Origin: DASYPQ01 sp041488095
GTDB lineage: Bacteria; Planctomycetota; UBA1135; GCA-002686595
Reading direction: 5' to 3'
Assembly (NCBI GenBank): GCA_041488095.1
Contig: JBGPOP010000008.1
Span: 62,001 to 126,000 of the forward strand
DNA: 64,000 nt
Shown: piece after piece, positions 21,591-30,078 of the stretch
Position numbering within the stretch: the first letter of the stretch is position 1
How the letters are laid out: every line of letters starts with the position of its first letter
Notes under the pieces: model-generated
What the model was told of the DNA's origin: nothing
Database searches by the model: none
What the model saw: the letters and a program-made list of their open reading frames with translations, nothing else
Program-made: the position numbers and the translations under genes

Positions 21591-21628
21591 GGTGGCCGTT
21601 GCATCCAGGCATCCACGAGGTGGCCAAC

Positions 21629-22396
21629 ATGTTGCACGCCGGCGCGCTCGTCCTTCTCTCGCTCCTACCCTTCGGACTCCAGGATCCCCCGCCGACTCCG
21701 CCGCCCGACAAGCGTCCGGAGCTGGCCGAGATGCTCGACAAGCTCAAGGATCACGTCGACAAGCTCGGCAAGGAGGACAAGGACGCGATCGCGGTGATCG
21801 ACCAGCTCAACCAGGAGTTCAAGAAATCCGGCCCCAAGGACAAGGCGTTGATCGTCAGGGGGCTCTCGCGCTGCTTCGAGTCGCGGCGCCTGGAGAAGGA
21901 AGGGCAGCCGCCCGACAACCAGCTCAACCTCGCCGCCGCCGTGGCGCTCGGCCAGATGGGGCCCGAGAGCACGGACGTGTTGATGGGCTGGATCGGGCAC
22001 AAGAACCTGCGCAAGGACATCGCGCTCCAGGCGCGCCTGATCAAGAGCCTGGGCAGCACCAAGGACAAGAAGGCGATCAAGGAGCTGACCCTCAACCTCG
22101 AGAACAAGACGCCCACGCTCGTCAGCGCGGCGGCCGAGGCGCTGGGAGAGTTCAACGAGGCCGACCTCGACACGCGCAAGACGGTGTTCGATTCGCTGCT
22201 GAAGGTGTTGATGTCCGCCAAGGGCGACAAGGACACCAACATCAACAACGCTATCGCGCGCGAGCGCTACGACGTGATCGCGGCTCCGATCATCACCAGC
22301 CTCGCCAAGCTCAGCAAGCACGACGAGCGCGACCCCGACAAGTGGCAGAACTGGTGGAACAAGAACAAGCGCGCGGCCTGGGACGCACCGCAGTGA
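21629..22396 (+). CDS. Exported HEAT-like repeat protein
   Basis: 255 residues from the ATG at 21629, which has a good ribosome site (GAGGTGG) and starts a signal peptide (MLHAGALVLLSLLPFG). The body is all-helical with HEAT-like repeats (LNLAAAVALGQMGPES, LQARLIKSLGSTKDK, SAAAEALGEFNEAD) and ends in a Trp-rich DKWQNWWNKN motif. The stop overlaps the next gene (GTGA), so the two proteins are likely coupled. Function unknown; a protein-binding role is inferred. Confidence 0.75.
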   Translation: MLHAGALVLLSLLPFGLQDPPPTPPPDKRPELAEMLDKLKDHVDKLGKEDKDAIAVIDQLNQEFKKSGPKDKALIVRGLSRCFESRRLEKEGQPPDNQLNLAAAVALGQMGPESTDVLMGWIGHKNLRKDIALQARLIKSLGSTKDKKAIKELTLNLENKTPTLVSAAAEALGEFNEADLDTRKTVFDSLLKVLMSAKGDKDTNINNAIARERYDVIAAPIITSLAKLSKHDERDPDKWQNWWNKNKRAAWDAPQ

Positions 22397-23511
22397 CCGC
22401 GGTGGCGCTGGCGCTCCTCGGGGGCGCCTGCGCCCGGCAGTCGAGCGAAGCGTCCGCGAGCGAATCCCGGACCCCGCGCGATCCAGGCGACGGCACCGCC
22501 CTGCGCGCCGAGCTCGACGCGGCGCAAGCGCGGATCTGCGAGCTCGAGGCGAGCTTGAAGTCGGCGACCTCGGAGCGGATCGCGCGCGAAGAGGAATGGC
22601 TGCGCTACACCAAGGCCCTTTCGCAGCTCTCCCAGGCCGCCGAGAAGCCGCTCGCGTCCTTCCAACCCATGCCGGAGGCGCAAGCCGCTGCGGCCGAGGC
22701 CGTTCGGCCCAAGGTGCCCGAGGGACCCCTGGAGACGCCGTCGAAGGCATCCGCGCAGCGCGACCGCGAGATCTTCCTCTCGCTGCGCTCGCTCTTCACC
22801 GTCGAGCAGGTGACCGGCTACGACCTGCTCGAGTCGGGCGCGCTCGCCGAGGGAGCGACCGGCCCGGTGGTCCTGCGCGCGCTCGACGAGCGCGGGCGAC
22901 CGGTCGGAACCCTCGCGGCCGAGCGCCTGCGCCTGGAAGGCAGCCGCGCCGCGCGCACGCTGACGCTCGTCCTCGAGAACGGCTACGAGCGCCGCGGCGG
23001 GGAGAAGCTCTTCTTCGAGGGTGTGAGCGCGGCGGATGCGAAGGGCACGATCAAGCGGCTCGAGCTGCCCGACATCGACCCCGCGCCGTGGATCGAATCT
23101 CTGCCCGAGCTCTTCCGAGAGGAGGACAAGGCGCCGCCGGCCGACGACGGGCTGTGGGACCTCGGCGCGGTGCGAGCGGCGCTGAACCTGCTCCTGCGAC
23201 AGGATGTTTCGGGGGGGTGGTGGAGGCTCGCGTCCTTCGGAGGGGTGCAGGGATCCGTGTTGCGCGACGTGCAGCTCGACCGGCTGGACGCGGAGGGGAG
23301 GCTCGAGCGCAAGCTCTTCGCGGATCGGATGGAGATCGATGCGCAGGAGAAGGGGGTGAAGATCGAGCTGCAGGACGGTGCGCAGCTGCGGGGCGATACG
23401 AAGACGCCGTTCCTGGAGGGGCGGTTCAGGATCTTTCTGCCGCGAGCGTCGGTGGATGAGTGGAGGAGGGCGGGGGTGCCGGGCCTGTCCCCGCCGCAGA
23501 AGGCCCGTTAA
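22393..23511 (+). CDS. Uncharacterised lipoprotein with N-terminal coiled coil
   Basis: 372 residues. GTG at 22393 overlaps the previous TGA, fixing the start. A lipoprotein signal (VTAVALALLGGAC) is followed by a coiled coil (ALRAELDAAQARICELEASLKSA), then a mixed domain with no recognised family. It is probably a partner of the coupled HEAT-like protein. A 224-bp palindrome starts 3 nt after its stop. Confidence 0.7.
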   Translation: MTAVALALLGGACARQSSEASASESRTPRDPGDGTALRAELDAAQARICELEASLKSATSERIAREEEWLRYTKALSQLSQAAEKPLASFQPMPEAQAAAAEAVRPKVPEGPLETPSKASAQRDREIFLSLRSLFTVEQVTGYDLLESGALAEGATGPVVLRALDERGRPVGTLAAERLRLEGSRAARTLTLVLENGYERRGGEKLFFEGVSAADAKGTIKRLELPDIDPAPWIESLPELFREEDKAPPADDGLWDLGAVRAALNLLLRQDVSGGWWRLASFGGVQGSVLRDVQLDRLDAEGRLERKLFADRMEIDAQEKGVKIELQDGAQLRGDTKTPFLEGRFRIFLPRASVDEWRRAGVPGLSPPQKAR

Positions 23512-23513
23512 CT

Positions 23514-23737
23514 GAACTCCGCTTTCGCGGCCGGCGTCTGCGCCGGCCGCGAAAGCGGAGTCCGGCGGCGCCGGTACTGGCGCCGACGTGCGGTGGCGAG
23601 TTGATTTGCAGTTGCCTTGGCGTACGCGGACGCCGAGGCAGAAGAAGAGCAACCCGCCACCGCACGGCGGCGCCAGTACCGGCGCCGCCGGACTCCGCGT
23701 TCGCCCCGCCGCAGACGGCGGGCCGAACGCGGAGTTC
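23514..23737. repeat. 224-bp nested palindrome with two TCTG-capped sub-hairpins (REP/MITE-like)
   Basis: The element is bounded by GAACTCCGC and GCGGAGTTC and is an imperfect palindrome throughout. Each half contains its own hairpin. In the left half, 23516-23536 pairs with 23541-23561 (21 of 21) with loop TCTG. In the right half, 23692-23711 pairs with 23716-23735 (19 of 20) with loop CAGA, which is TCTG on the other strand. Between them, 23562-23598 pairs with 23655-23691 (36 of 37), enclosing a smaller stem 23613-23623/23630-23640. It fits neatly between the lipoprotein stop and the xseA start. It may be a REP/BIME-like or miniature transposable element, or a structured RNA/terminator. 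Confidence 0.85.
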
Positions 23738-23794
23738 AAATTGGGGATCGAGGCCTGCGTTGACGTCTCCTTCTCCGGTCGCGATAACTTCCGC

Positions 23795-25216
23795 GTGACC
23801 GATTCGGATCGACAGCGCGCCAGCGATTCCAGCTCGGAGGACTGGAGCGATCTCTCCGACGCCTTCGCCCGCTCGCGTCCGGCCGGCCCGAAGGTCTGGA
23901 CCGTCAGCGAGCTCACGCGCGAGATCAAGGTCGCGCTCGAGGACATCGGCCGGGTCAGCGTCGAGGGCGAGGTCACCCGCGTCGTGCGCGCGGCTTCCGG
24001 GCACCTGTACTTCGACCTCAAGGACATGGACGCCAAGGTCTCGTGCACGGTCTGGCGCAGCCAGGTCGCGAGCGCGGTGCGCTTCGAGCTGGAGGAGGGC
24101 GCCCAGGTCGTCGCGCACGGACGGCTCGACGTGTACGGGCCGCGCGGGACCTACAGCCTGAACGTCCAGCGCCTGGAGCAGGCCGGTCTCGGCGCGCTGC
24201 TGGTGCGCCTCGAGAAGCTCAAGGCCGAGCTGAAGGCTCTGGGCTGGTTCGACCGCAAGCGCCCGCTGCCCGCGATGCCGCGGACGATCGGCGTCGCGAC
24301 CTCGCGGGACGGCGCGGCGCTCCAGGACTTCCTGCGCACGCGCTCCCTGCGCTGGCCGCTCTACCCGGTGCGTCTCGCGCACACGAGCGTCCAGGGCGCG
24401 GGGGCGGCCGAAGAGATCGCCGCTGCGATCCGGCGGCTCGATGCGAGCGGTGTCGACGTGATCGTCGTGTGCCGCGGCGGGGGATCCCTGGAGGACCTGT
24501 GGGCCTTCAACGAGCGCGCCGTGGCCGAGGCGATCCACCTCTCGAGCGTCCCGGTCGTCACGGGCGTCGGGCACGAGACCGACCTGACCCTCGCCGATCT
24601 CGTCGCCGACCATCGCGCGCACACGCCGACCGACGCGGCGCAGACGGTGATCCCCGACCGCGCGGCACTGCTCGCCGACCTCGAGCGCGCTCGCAACCAC
24701 CTCCTCCAGGCGGTCGACGGTGCGCTCGCCGGCCGCGAGGAGCGCCTGGCGCGCGCGGCAGCTTCGCCGGCGCTGCGTGGCGCGGAGTGGATCCTCGACC
24801 GGCGTTCGCAGGACATCGAGCTCCGCGGGCGCGCGCTCCGCCTCGCAGCGGGCGTGGTGCTCGATCAGGCCGGCTGGCGCATCTCGCGCGCGGGAGCGAA
24901 CTTGTCGAAACACAGCCCGGCGGTGCGGCTCGAGCGCCGCTCCGCGCGCCTGCTCGCGCTCGCCCCGCGCCTCGCGCGCGGGGCCGCGGTGCCGCTCGAG
25001 AGGGAGGAACGGCGCCTGGACCTGGCCCAGACCTCGCTCTCGGCCACCTCGCCCTTCGCGGTGCTCGAGCGCGGCTTCTCGATCACGCGCCGCGAACGCG
25101 ATTCGGCCCCGTTGACGGGCCCGGGTCAATTGAATCCCGGAGAGCGGATCCGGACCGTGCTCGCCTCGGGTTGGATCCTGTCGGAGGTCGAGGAAACGGG
25201 TGAAACGCCCGCCTGA
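23795..25216 (+). CDS. xseA: Exodeoxyribonuclease VII large subunit
   Basis: 473 residues. GTG at 23795 is the only sensible start after the palindrome. The OB-fold N-terminus (WTVSELTREIKVALEDI ... VSVEGEVTRV) is followed by the nuclease domain with ATSRDGAALQDFL, VVCRGGGSLEDLWAFN and PVVTGVGHETDLTLADLVAD, and then a long helical region. It degrades single-stranded DNA to acid-soluble oligonucleotides together with the small subunit XseB. No xseB was found nearby. Confidence 0.92.
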   Translation: MTDSDRQRASDSSSEDWSDLSDAFARSRPAGPKVWTVSELTREIKVALEDIGRVSVEGEVTRVVRAASGHLYFDLKDMDAKVSCTVWRSQVASAVRFELEEGAQVVAHGRLDVYGPRGTYSLNVQRLEQAGLGALLVRLEKLKAELKALGWFDRKRPLPAMPRTIGVATSRDGAALQDFLRTRSLRWPLYPVRLAHTSVQGAGAAEEIAAAIRRLDASGVDVIVVCRGGGSLEDLWAFNERAVAEAIHLSSVPVVTGVGHETDLTLADLVADHRAHTPTDAAQTVIPDRAALLADLERARNHLLQAVDGALAGREERLARAAASPALRGAEWILDRRSQDIELRGRALRLAAGVVLDQAGWRISRAGANLSKHSPAVRLERRSARLLALAPRLARGAAVPLEREERRLDLAQTSLSATSPFAVLERGFSITRRERDSAPLTGPGQLNPGERIRTVLASGWILSEVEETGETPA

Positions 25217-25274
25217 AGGCCCTCGTGATGGGGGGAGCCCTCCTCGGACGCACGCTCGAGACGCGGGCGCGCAG

Positions 25275-25280
25275 TAGGAT
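25275..25280 (+). promoter_or_regulatory. -10-like TAGGAT 7 nt before a glycosyltransferase start
   Basis: TAGGAT then TCGTCGG and the ATG at 25288. There is no Shine-Dalgarno. This supports 25288 as start and a leaderless message. Confidence 0.35.
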
Positions 25281-25287
25281 TCGTCGG

Positions 25288-26280
25288 ATGGTCCCGTCCG
25301 AGCCAGAGCCCGCCCGCGCGGCAGCGACGGCGCCCGCGCGCGAAGGCGCGGCGCGGCCCGGAGTGACCGCCGTGGTCGTCAACTGGAACGGCGGGGGGCA
25401 GAACGTGGAGTGCCTCGCGTCGCTCTTCGCCCAGGGACTCTCGCCGGGCGAGATCGTGTTCGTGGACAACGGCTCGGTGGACGGCTCGGCCGAAGAGGTC
25501 GCGCGGCGGTTCCCGGGCGTCGTGCTGCTGCGGAACCGGGAGAACCTGGGCTTCGGCGAGGGTGCGAACCAGGGCGCGCGCGAGGCGCTCTCCCGGGGGG
25601 CGCGCCGGGTGTTCTTCGTCAACAACGACGTCCGGCTGCCCGAGGGGACGCTCGACGTGCTCGTGCGCGCCCTCGAGGGGAGTCCGAAGGTCGGCATCGT
25701 CGGCCCTCGCGTCCTGTACAAGAGCGAGCCGGATCGGGTGTGGTGCGCGGGGGGGATGTTGACCTGGCGGCAGAACCTGTCGACCCTGCTCGGCCACCGC
25801 GAGCCCGATGGACCGCAGTGGCGCGCGACGCGCGAGGTCGACTACGTCGTCGGGTGCGCGCTGCTCGCGCGGCGGGAGGTGCTCGAGGAGGTCGGCCTCT
25901 TCGACGCCCAGTTCTTCGCCTACATGGAGGACGTCGATCTGTGCCTGCGCGCGCGGCGCGCGGGCTTCGGCGTGCTGCTCGTCGGCGAGGCGGCGGCCTA
26001 CCACGAGACCTCGAGCGCGACCGGCGGAGGCTACAACCCGCGCCGCAAGTACATGATGGGCGTGAACTCGATCTGGTTCCTCCGGCGACACGCGCGCGCG
26101 CGGGAGTGGGCGAGGTTCCTCGTGTACGACGTGCTGACGCTGCCGTTCCTGTGGCTCGCGGGTCTCTTCCGGGGTCGGGCCAAGGCCGTCGTCGGCAAGG
26201 CGCTCGGCATCTACGACGGCCTGCGCGGCAAGCGCGTGACGAGCGCGAGCATCGAGGAGGGGGCGAGGTGGCTGTGGTAG
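25288..26280 (+). CDS. Family 2 glycosyltransferase (rhamnosyltransferase-like)
   Basis: 330 residues from ATG 25288; an ATG at 25225 is possible but lies in non-conserved sequence. Motifs are VTAVVVNWNGG, FVDNGSVDGSA, RENLGFGEGANQG and VFFVNNDV (DxD-equivalent NDV), then GCALLARREVLEEVGLFD and FAYMEDVDLCLRARRAG. This is the GT2 subgroup that includes rhamnosyl- and polysaccharide-assembly transferases. It acts on the cytoplasmic side of the membrane; a hydrophobic stretch near the C-terminus (VLTLPFLWLAGLF) may anchor it. Confidence 0.88.
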   Translation: MVPSEPEPARAAATAPAREGAARPGVTAVVVNWNGGGQNVECLASLFAQGLSPGEIVFVDNGSVDGSAEEVARRFPGVVLLRNRENLGFGEGANQGAREALSRGARRVFFVNNDVRLPEGTLDVLVRALEGSPKVGIVGPRVLYKSEPDRVWCAGGMLTWRQNLSTLLGHREPDGPQWRATREVDYVVGCALLARREVLEEVGLFDAQFFAYMEDVDLCLRARRAGFGVLLVGEAAAYHETSSATGGGYNPRRKYMMGVNSIWFLRRHARAREWARFLVYDVLTLPFLWLAGLFRGRAKAVVGKALGIYDGLRGKRVTSASIEEGARWLW

Positions 26281-26294
26281 GGCGGAAGGCGGGC

Positions 26295-26459
26295 TCAGGC
26301 TGTCTTGCGCCTCGGGGGAGGCGGGGTCGGGGTCGGGCGCCTTCCCTGCGGAGGAGGATTCTTCGCCGTCTTGAGCCAGTTCTTCGCCCTCGCATGCGGG
26401 TGCGCCTCCACCTCGGGACGAGCGCGACGGACGTCAGCTTCTTTCTCTTTCTCGCTCAT
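26295..26459 (-). CDS. Possible small basic Pro-rich protein (54 aa)
   Basis: An ATG at 26459 opens MSEKEKEADVRRARPEVEAH and the frame ends in a run of Pro, Arg and Lys. It overlaps the end of the DUF6338-type gene by 26 nt on the same strand. Composition is that of a small charged, disordered protein. There is no clear ribosome site and no homology I recognise, so it may be spurious. Confidence 0.3.
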   Translation of the reverse strand: MSEKEKEADVRRARPEVEAHPHARAKNWLKTAKNPPPQGRRPTPTPPPPRRKTA

Positions 26460-27099
26460 GGTCCCACCCTGGTTGCAGCACCCTTTGGTCGTCGAGGAAC
26501 TCCACCAACCGGATCCCCGCCTCGCGGGCGATGAGGATGCCCGGACCCCGGATCTCCGTCAACCCGCCTTCGTCGTCGAGGTAGGCGGCATCGGCGAGGA
26601 AGATAGCTCCTTCGTCGGGGGTATCGGAGAAGAGCTCCGGCCATCCGAGGATCCGTTCGCCCGACTCCAGGTGGACGAGCACCCACCTCGGACGGTCATA
26701 GAACGCGCTTTGCCATACCGTGGGGTGGCTGGATTGCTTGGTCGCCCCAAGAGAACGCAGAAGGCTCAGCGGTTGATCGAGGTTGTGGAGCCAACCCAGG
26801 ATCCCTCCCAACGAGATCGCGATCAGAGCGAGCGCGGTGAGAGGCGGGGCGTTCCGGCGCAGGGTGTCGAGGGCCGACACACCGAGGATTGCCTCTCCGG
26901 AAGAGACAGACCCTTCCCACTGCCATCTTGCGGGCATCCAGGCGTAGGCTGCGAGGACCAGGAACTCGAAGAGGACCACCTCGCTGATCATCTCGAGATG
27001 GGACTTCTTCCTCTGGACGGCGACAAGTGCGAACATCCTGGCCGCCAGGAAGCCGGGCAGCAGGAAGAGGATCACGAGCAGGTGGTCCGCGTCGATCAT
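26434..27099 (-). CDS. DUF6338-type membrane protein
   Basis: 221 residues. ATG at 27099 begins MIDADHLLVILFLLPGFLAARMFA, the hydrophobic start typical of this family. Two further membrane segments follow (EVVLFEFLVLAAYAW, TALALIAISLGGILGWL). The C-terminal about 90 residues are soluble and contain LVHLESGERILGWPELFSDTPDEGAIFL, a compact beta-rich domain resembling that of DUF6338 proteins. Function unknown; such proteins are often found near defence or surface loci, but nothing of that sort is adjacent here. Confidence 0.65.
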   Translation of the reverse strand: MIDADHLLVILFLLPGFLAARMFALVAVQRKKSHLEMISEVVLFEFLVLAAYAWMPARWQWEGSVSSGEAILGVSALDTLRRNAPPLTALALIAISLGGILGWLHNLDQPLSLLRSLGATKQSSHPTVWQSAFYDRPRWVLVHLESGERILGWPELFSDTPDEGAIFLADAAYLDDEGGLTEIRGPGILIAREAGIRLVEFLDDQRVLQPGWDHERERERS

Positions 27100-27299
27100 G
27101 TCGAATCGTCCGCCCCTCCGGATCCTCCGGTCTCGGAATGGTTTCAGGCCAAACCCGGTCTTTCTCGCAAGGAGTGGGCGTGCACCCCACGCGAGGGTCT
27201 CGCGTGCGTGCCCTTGGCACGCGCCTGGCAAGGGAACTCAAGGGTCCCACCTCGACCGCCGCAACGTGCCGGCTACCGGAACTTGGCGACCGTCCTCCC

Positions 27300-27418
27300 G
27301 GCGACCATGGCTTCTCCTGCTCCACTGCATCGGACGTTCGGCATTCCTCGCAGGTGACGCCTTGCTTGAGGCGCTCGAACAGGCCCATCTTCCTCCCGCA
27401 TCGGCTGCATGCGGCCAT
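27300..27418 (-). pseudogene. Zinc-ribbon ORF without a proper end
   Basis: Eight nt after the stop of the DHS-like gene, ATG 27418 opens MAACSRCGRKMGLFERLKQG, then VTCEEC: a clean CxxC...CxxC zinc ribbon, like short DUF4428-type heads. After about 40 residues the frame turns into low-complexity sequence and has no stop until 26696, running antiphase through the whole DUF6338-type gene. Most likely a frameshift (real or in the assembly) has cut a short zinc-ribbon gene. The end given is approximate. This fills the only gap of over 300 bp (27100-27426). Confidence 0.35.
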
Positions 27419-27426
27419 GGGTTCCG

Positions 27427-28764
27427 TTACTGTGAGGGAGCACCGGTCGCGGAGGCCTCGGGCTTCCCGTTCCGCTTCTTCCCGCCGCGGACGCTCGCGA
27501 GGGGGTAGGTACTCTCCTTCTTCAACCGGCTCGCCTGCTCCTTGACTTCGTCGAGGAGCCTTTGCACGAGCTCCTCGCGCCGCGCGAAGAGGCGATAGCC
27601 GGCCGGATCGCGCAGGTATCCGCGCGCCTCCGGGTGCTTGGCGATCAGCTCCTCGCGCCCCATCCGCTCCGCCCAGCGCTCGAAGCGCGCGCGCTTGCCG
27701 AGCAAGGCCTTCGCCAGGAACGGCATCACGACCGAGTAGTCGGCCTGCATGCTCTCGCAGGTCGAACGGTAGTGCTTCTCGTCGACCTTGCCCCACGTCA
27801 CCGCCTCGGCCGGCGGGCAGGAGCTCAGCGACCCGTCCGTGATCGGCGCGGTCGTGATCTGGATGTCGTAGAGGTAGCCCGAGATGTCGGGGATCCCGAG
27901 GATCTGCGACAGCGCCGGCTCGGGCTGGAGGTTGAAGTTCTTGGGCACGCCTCCGCCCAGGATCAGCGTGCCGAGCGCGTGCTCCTCGTTCTCGCGCAGG
28001 CCCCAGAAATGGTAGGCGCAGCTCTCGAAGACCTCCTGGTGCAGGTCGAGCTCGAACGCGTGCGCCGCGCCGGTCGCGCGGGCGAGCGCCCACAGCTTCA
28101 TCGAGTTCAGGAAGCACGACCCGTCCGCCGGCGCGCCGACGAAGATCGGGATGCTCTTCCGGTGGCACAGCGCGAGCAGGCCCTCGCGCACGCCGTTCTT
28201 CTTCTCCTGCGCGGCGTAGCGCCGGCCGAGCAGCCAGCGGAACTCGGTGCCGGTCATCCGGCGCTGGAACTCGGGCTCGCCGAGGCAGGCGGAGATGAAG
28301 CGGTCCTGCTCGAGCAGCATCTCCTCGTCGAAGCCGATGTCGGTGACGCGGATCGTCTTCTCCTCGCGGAGAGCCCCGTCGTCGCCGAAGATCGGGACTT
28401 CGTGGAAAGGGTGCTTCGCGGCCGAGTCGAGGGCGCGGTGCCCGTCGTGGTAGCAGACGGCGTCGGTCGTCGACACGAGGACGAACCATCCGGTGTCGAG
28501 GAGCGGGTTGAGCCAGGCGTGGTGCTGCCCCGACACGGTGATCGGTCCCGAGACGGAGATCGTCATCGGGAGGCCCTTGCCGACGGCTTCGTCGAGCAGG
28601 GTCCACAGGCGCCGCAGGTAGGCGCCGCCGAAGGCGGGGAGGCAGTGCTCGAGCAGCTCGTCGAGCTCGGTCACCTCGGTGACCGGGCGCGCCTCGAGCT
28701 CGCGGCGCGAGCCCGCACCCGGGCCGAGGCAGCGAGCGTTCTGGTCCTTGCGGGTCGGGGACAC
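27427..28764 (-). CDS. Deoxyhypusine-synthase-family enzyme
   Basis: 445 residues from GTG 28764. The family fold is clear: ISVSGPITVSGQ, FVLVSTTDAVCYHDGHRAL, SIPIFVGAPADGS, LGTLILGGGVPKNFNLQP, TTAPITDGSLSSCPPAE and then EAVTWGKV. The last places Lys326 at the position of the lysine that forms the enzyme-substrate imine in deoxyhypusine synthase. Family members are NAD-dependent aminobutyl transferases. Bacteria lack eIF5A, and bacterial homologues are thought to act in polyamine metabolism (for example homospermidine formation), so the true product here is open. The first about 25 residues are poorly conserved and the start is uncertain. Confidence 0.82.
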   Translation of the reverse strand: MSPTRKDQNARCLGPGAGSRRELEARPVTEVTELDELLEHCLPAFGGAYLRRLWTLLDEAVGKGLPMTISVSGPITVSGQHHAWLNPLLDTGWFVLVSTTDAVCYHDGHRALDSAAKHPFHEVPIFGDDGALREEKTIRVTDIGFDEEMLLEQDRFISACLGEPEFQRRMTGTEFRWLLGRRYAAQEKKNGVREGLLALCHRKSIPIFVGAPADGSCFLNSMKLWALARATGAAHAFELDLHQEVFESCAYHFWGLRENEEHALGTLILGGGVPKNFNLQPEPALSQILGIPDISGYLYDIQITTAPITDGSLSSCPPAEAVTWGKVDEKHYRSTCESMQADYSVVMPFLAKALLGKRARFERWAERMGREELIAKHPEARGYLRDPAGYRLFARREELVQRLLDEVKEQASRLKKESTYPLASVRGGKKRNGKPEASATGAPSQ

Positions 28765-28900
28765 GGGCGTCGCAGTGTGCCCGATCCGCGTCCGGGTGGA
28801 AAGCCGCGAGCCCCGGCGCCGGGCCGGGATCCGCCCGCGAAGACGTGACAGGACCGCCTCGCGCGCGTGGAATGTCGCGACCCGCCCTGGAGGCCTCGCC

Positions 28901-29839
28901 TTGAGATCCATCGCTCCCTGTCTCGTCGCAGTGGGTCCCGTGCTCCTCGCGCTCGGATGTCGCTCGAAGTCCGCGGAGAGCGCGCCTGCGCTGGCTGCGC
29001 CCGCTTCAAGCGCTGAGCGCGCCCCGGCCGTGGTCCAGGGCACTGTGCCTGCCCCCGACGGCGTCGAGATCGCCTACGACGTGCGCGGTCGCGGCGAGCC
29101 GGCGCTGGTCTTCGTCCACGGCTGGTGCTGCGATCGCGCCTTCTGGCGAGGGCAGGTCGACGCGTTCGCGGCGGACCACCGCGTCGTCGCGATCGATCTC
29201 GCCGGCCACGGCGCATCGGGCGCCGCGCGGAAGACCTGGTCGGTCCGCGGGCTCGCCGGGGACGTGCGCGCGGTCGTCGAGAAGCTCGACCTGCGCCGCG
29301 TCGTGCTGGTCGGCCACTCGATGGGGGGGTGGGTGTCGCTCGAGGCGGCGAGAGGGCTCCCCGGCCGGGTGGTCGCGATCGTCGGCGTCGACACGCTCCA
29401 TGACTCGGAGTTCAAGATGCCCGCGGGCATGGCCGAGCCGATGGCGGCGCGCCTCGAGACCGACTTCCGCGGCACGATGGAGGCGATCGTCAGCTCGGCG
29501 TTTCCGGCGGGATCGGACCCGGCGCTCGTCCTCTGGACGATCGACGAGAGCTGCCGCTCCGATCACGCGGCGGCGGCCGCCCTGCTGCGGAGCTACGACG
29601 CGCTCGACGCGCCGGCGCTCTTCAGCGGAGCCGGCGTGCCGATCCGCTGCATCAACGCGGCGCCGCGCGAGGGGGCGATGCCGACCGAGATCGAGAGGAA
29701 CCGCCGGCATGCCGACTTCGACGCGGTGCTGGTGGAGGGGGTCGGGCACTTCTTGATGCTCGAGCGACCCACGGAGTTCAATGCGCGCCTTCGCGAGGTC
29801 CTCGAGAAGATCGCCCCCGCGGGTGGGCGCGGCGGATGA
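28901..29839 (+). CDS. Alpha/beta hydrolase lipoprotein
   Basis: 312 residues from TTG 28901, chosen because GGAGG lies 7 nt upstream and the product starts with a lipoprotein signal (PVLLALGC). Hydrolase motifs are VFVHGWCCDRAFW (oxyanion hole), DLAGHGAS, the nucleophile elbow GHSMGG, and a C-terminal GVGHFLMLE supplying the catalytic His. It is probably an esterase or similar enzyme on the outer face of the membrane. The stop overlaps the next ATG (ATGA). Confidence 0.85.
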   Translation: MRSIAPCLVAVGPVLLALGCRSKSAESAPALAAPASSAERAPAVVQGTVPAPDGVEIAYDVRGRGEPALVFVHGWCCDRAFWRGQVDAFAADHRVVAIDLAGHGASGAARKTWSVRGLAGDVRAVVEKLDLRRVVLVGHSMGGWVSLEAARGLPGRVVAIVGVDTLHDSEFKMPAGMAEPMAARLETDFRGTMEAIVSSAFPAGSDPALVLWTIDESCRSDHAAAAALLRSYDALDAPALFSGAGVPIRCINAAPREGAMPTEIERNRRHADFDAVLVEGVGHFLMLERPTEFNARLREVLEKIAPAGGRGG

Positions 29840-30078
29840 AGCGGGGAGAGCGACCGTCGGCGGATTCCAGAGGCAGGACCGTGGCTGAGCGGAGGAGCGG
29901 AGCGGCCCGGCGGTCCCTCGGGTACTGCCTGAGGTGCGGCAAGCCCTTCGTCACCGAGAACAGCTGGCACTCGTGCAGCCAAGCGAGCCTCGCGATCCTC
30001 CCGTTGACATTCCGCACGCGCTCCGCGAGCCTCGCGCCCTCGGACGACCGACGTCACCCCGCGAGGATCCGCTCATGA
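29836..30078 (+). CDS. Small zinc-finger-like protein (80 aa)
   Basis: ATG 29836 overlaps the hydrolase stop (ATGA) and the stop overlaps the next gene's ATG in the same way, so it fits exactly between two real genes. It contains GYCLRCGKPFVTENSWHSC, a CxxC...HxC cluster like the zinc-binding head of DUF5655-type proteins, which read CPRCGR...QWHSC. The rest is Ser/Arg-rich. It could be a real small protein or a remnant of a longer gene trapped in the operon. Confidence 0.45.
   Translation: MKRGERPSADSRGRTVAERRSGAARRSLGYCLRCGKPFVTENSWHSCSQASLAILPLTFRTRSASLAPSDDRRHPARIRS

Noticed and set aside
23588..23794. Extending xseA upstream to an ATG inside the palindrome
   Set aside because: The extra residues are encoded by the inverted repeat itself and mirror the translation of the opposite arm. 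GTG 23795 gives the normal family start.
26696..28606. A 636-codon minus-strand frame across the DHS-like and DUF6338-type genes
   Set aside because: Only the short zinc-ribbon segment near 27418 looks real; the rest is out of phase with two supported genes.
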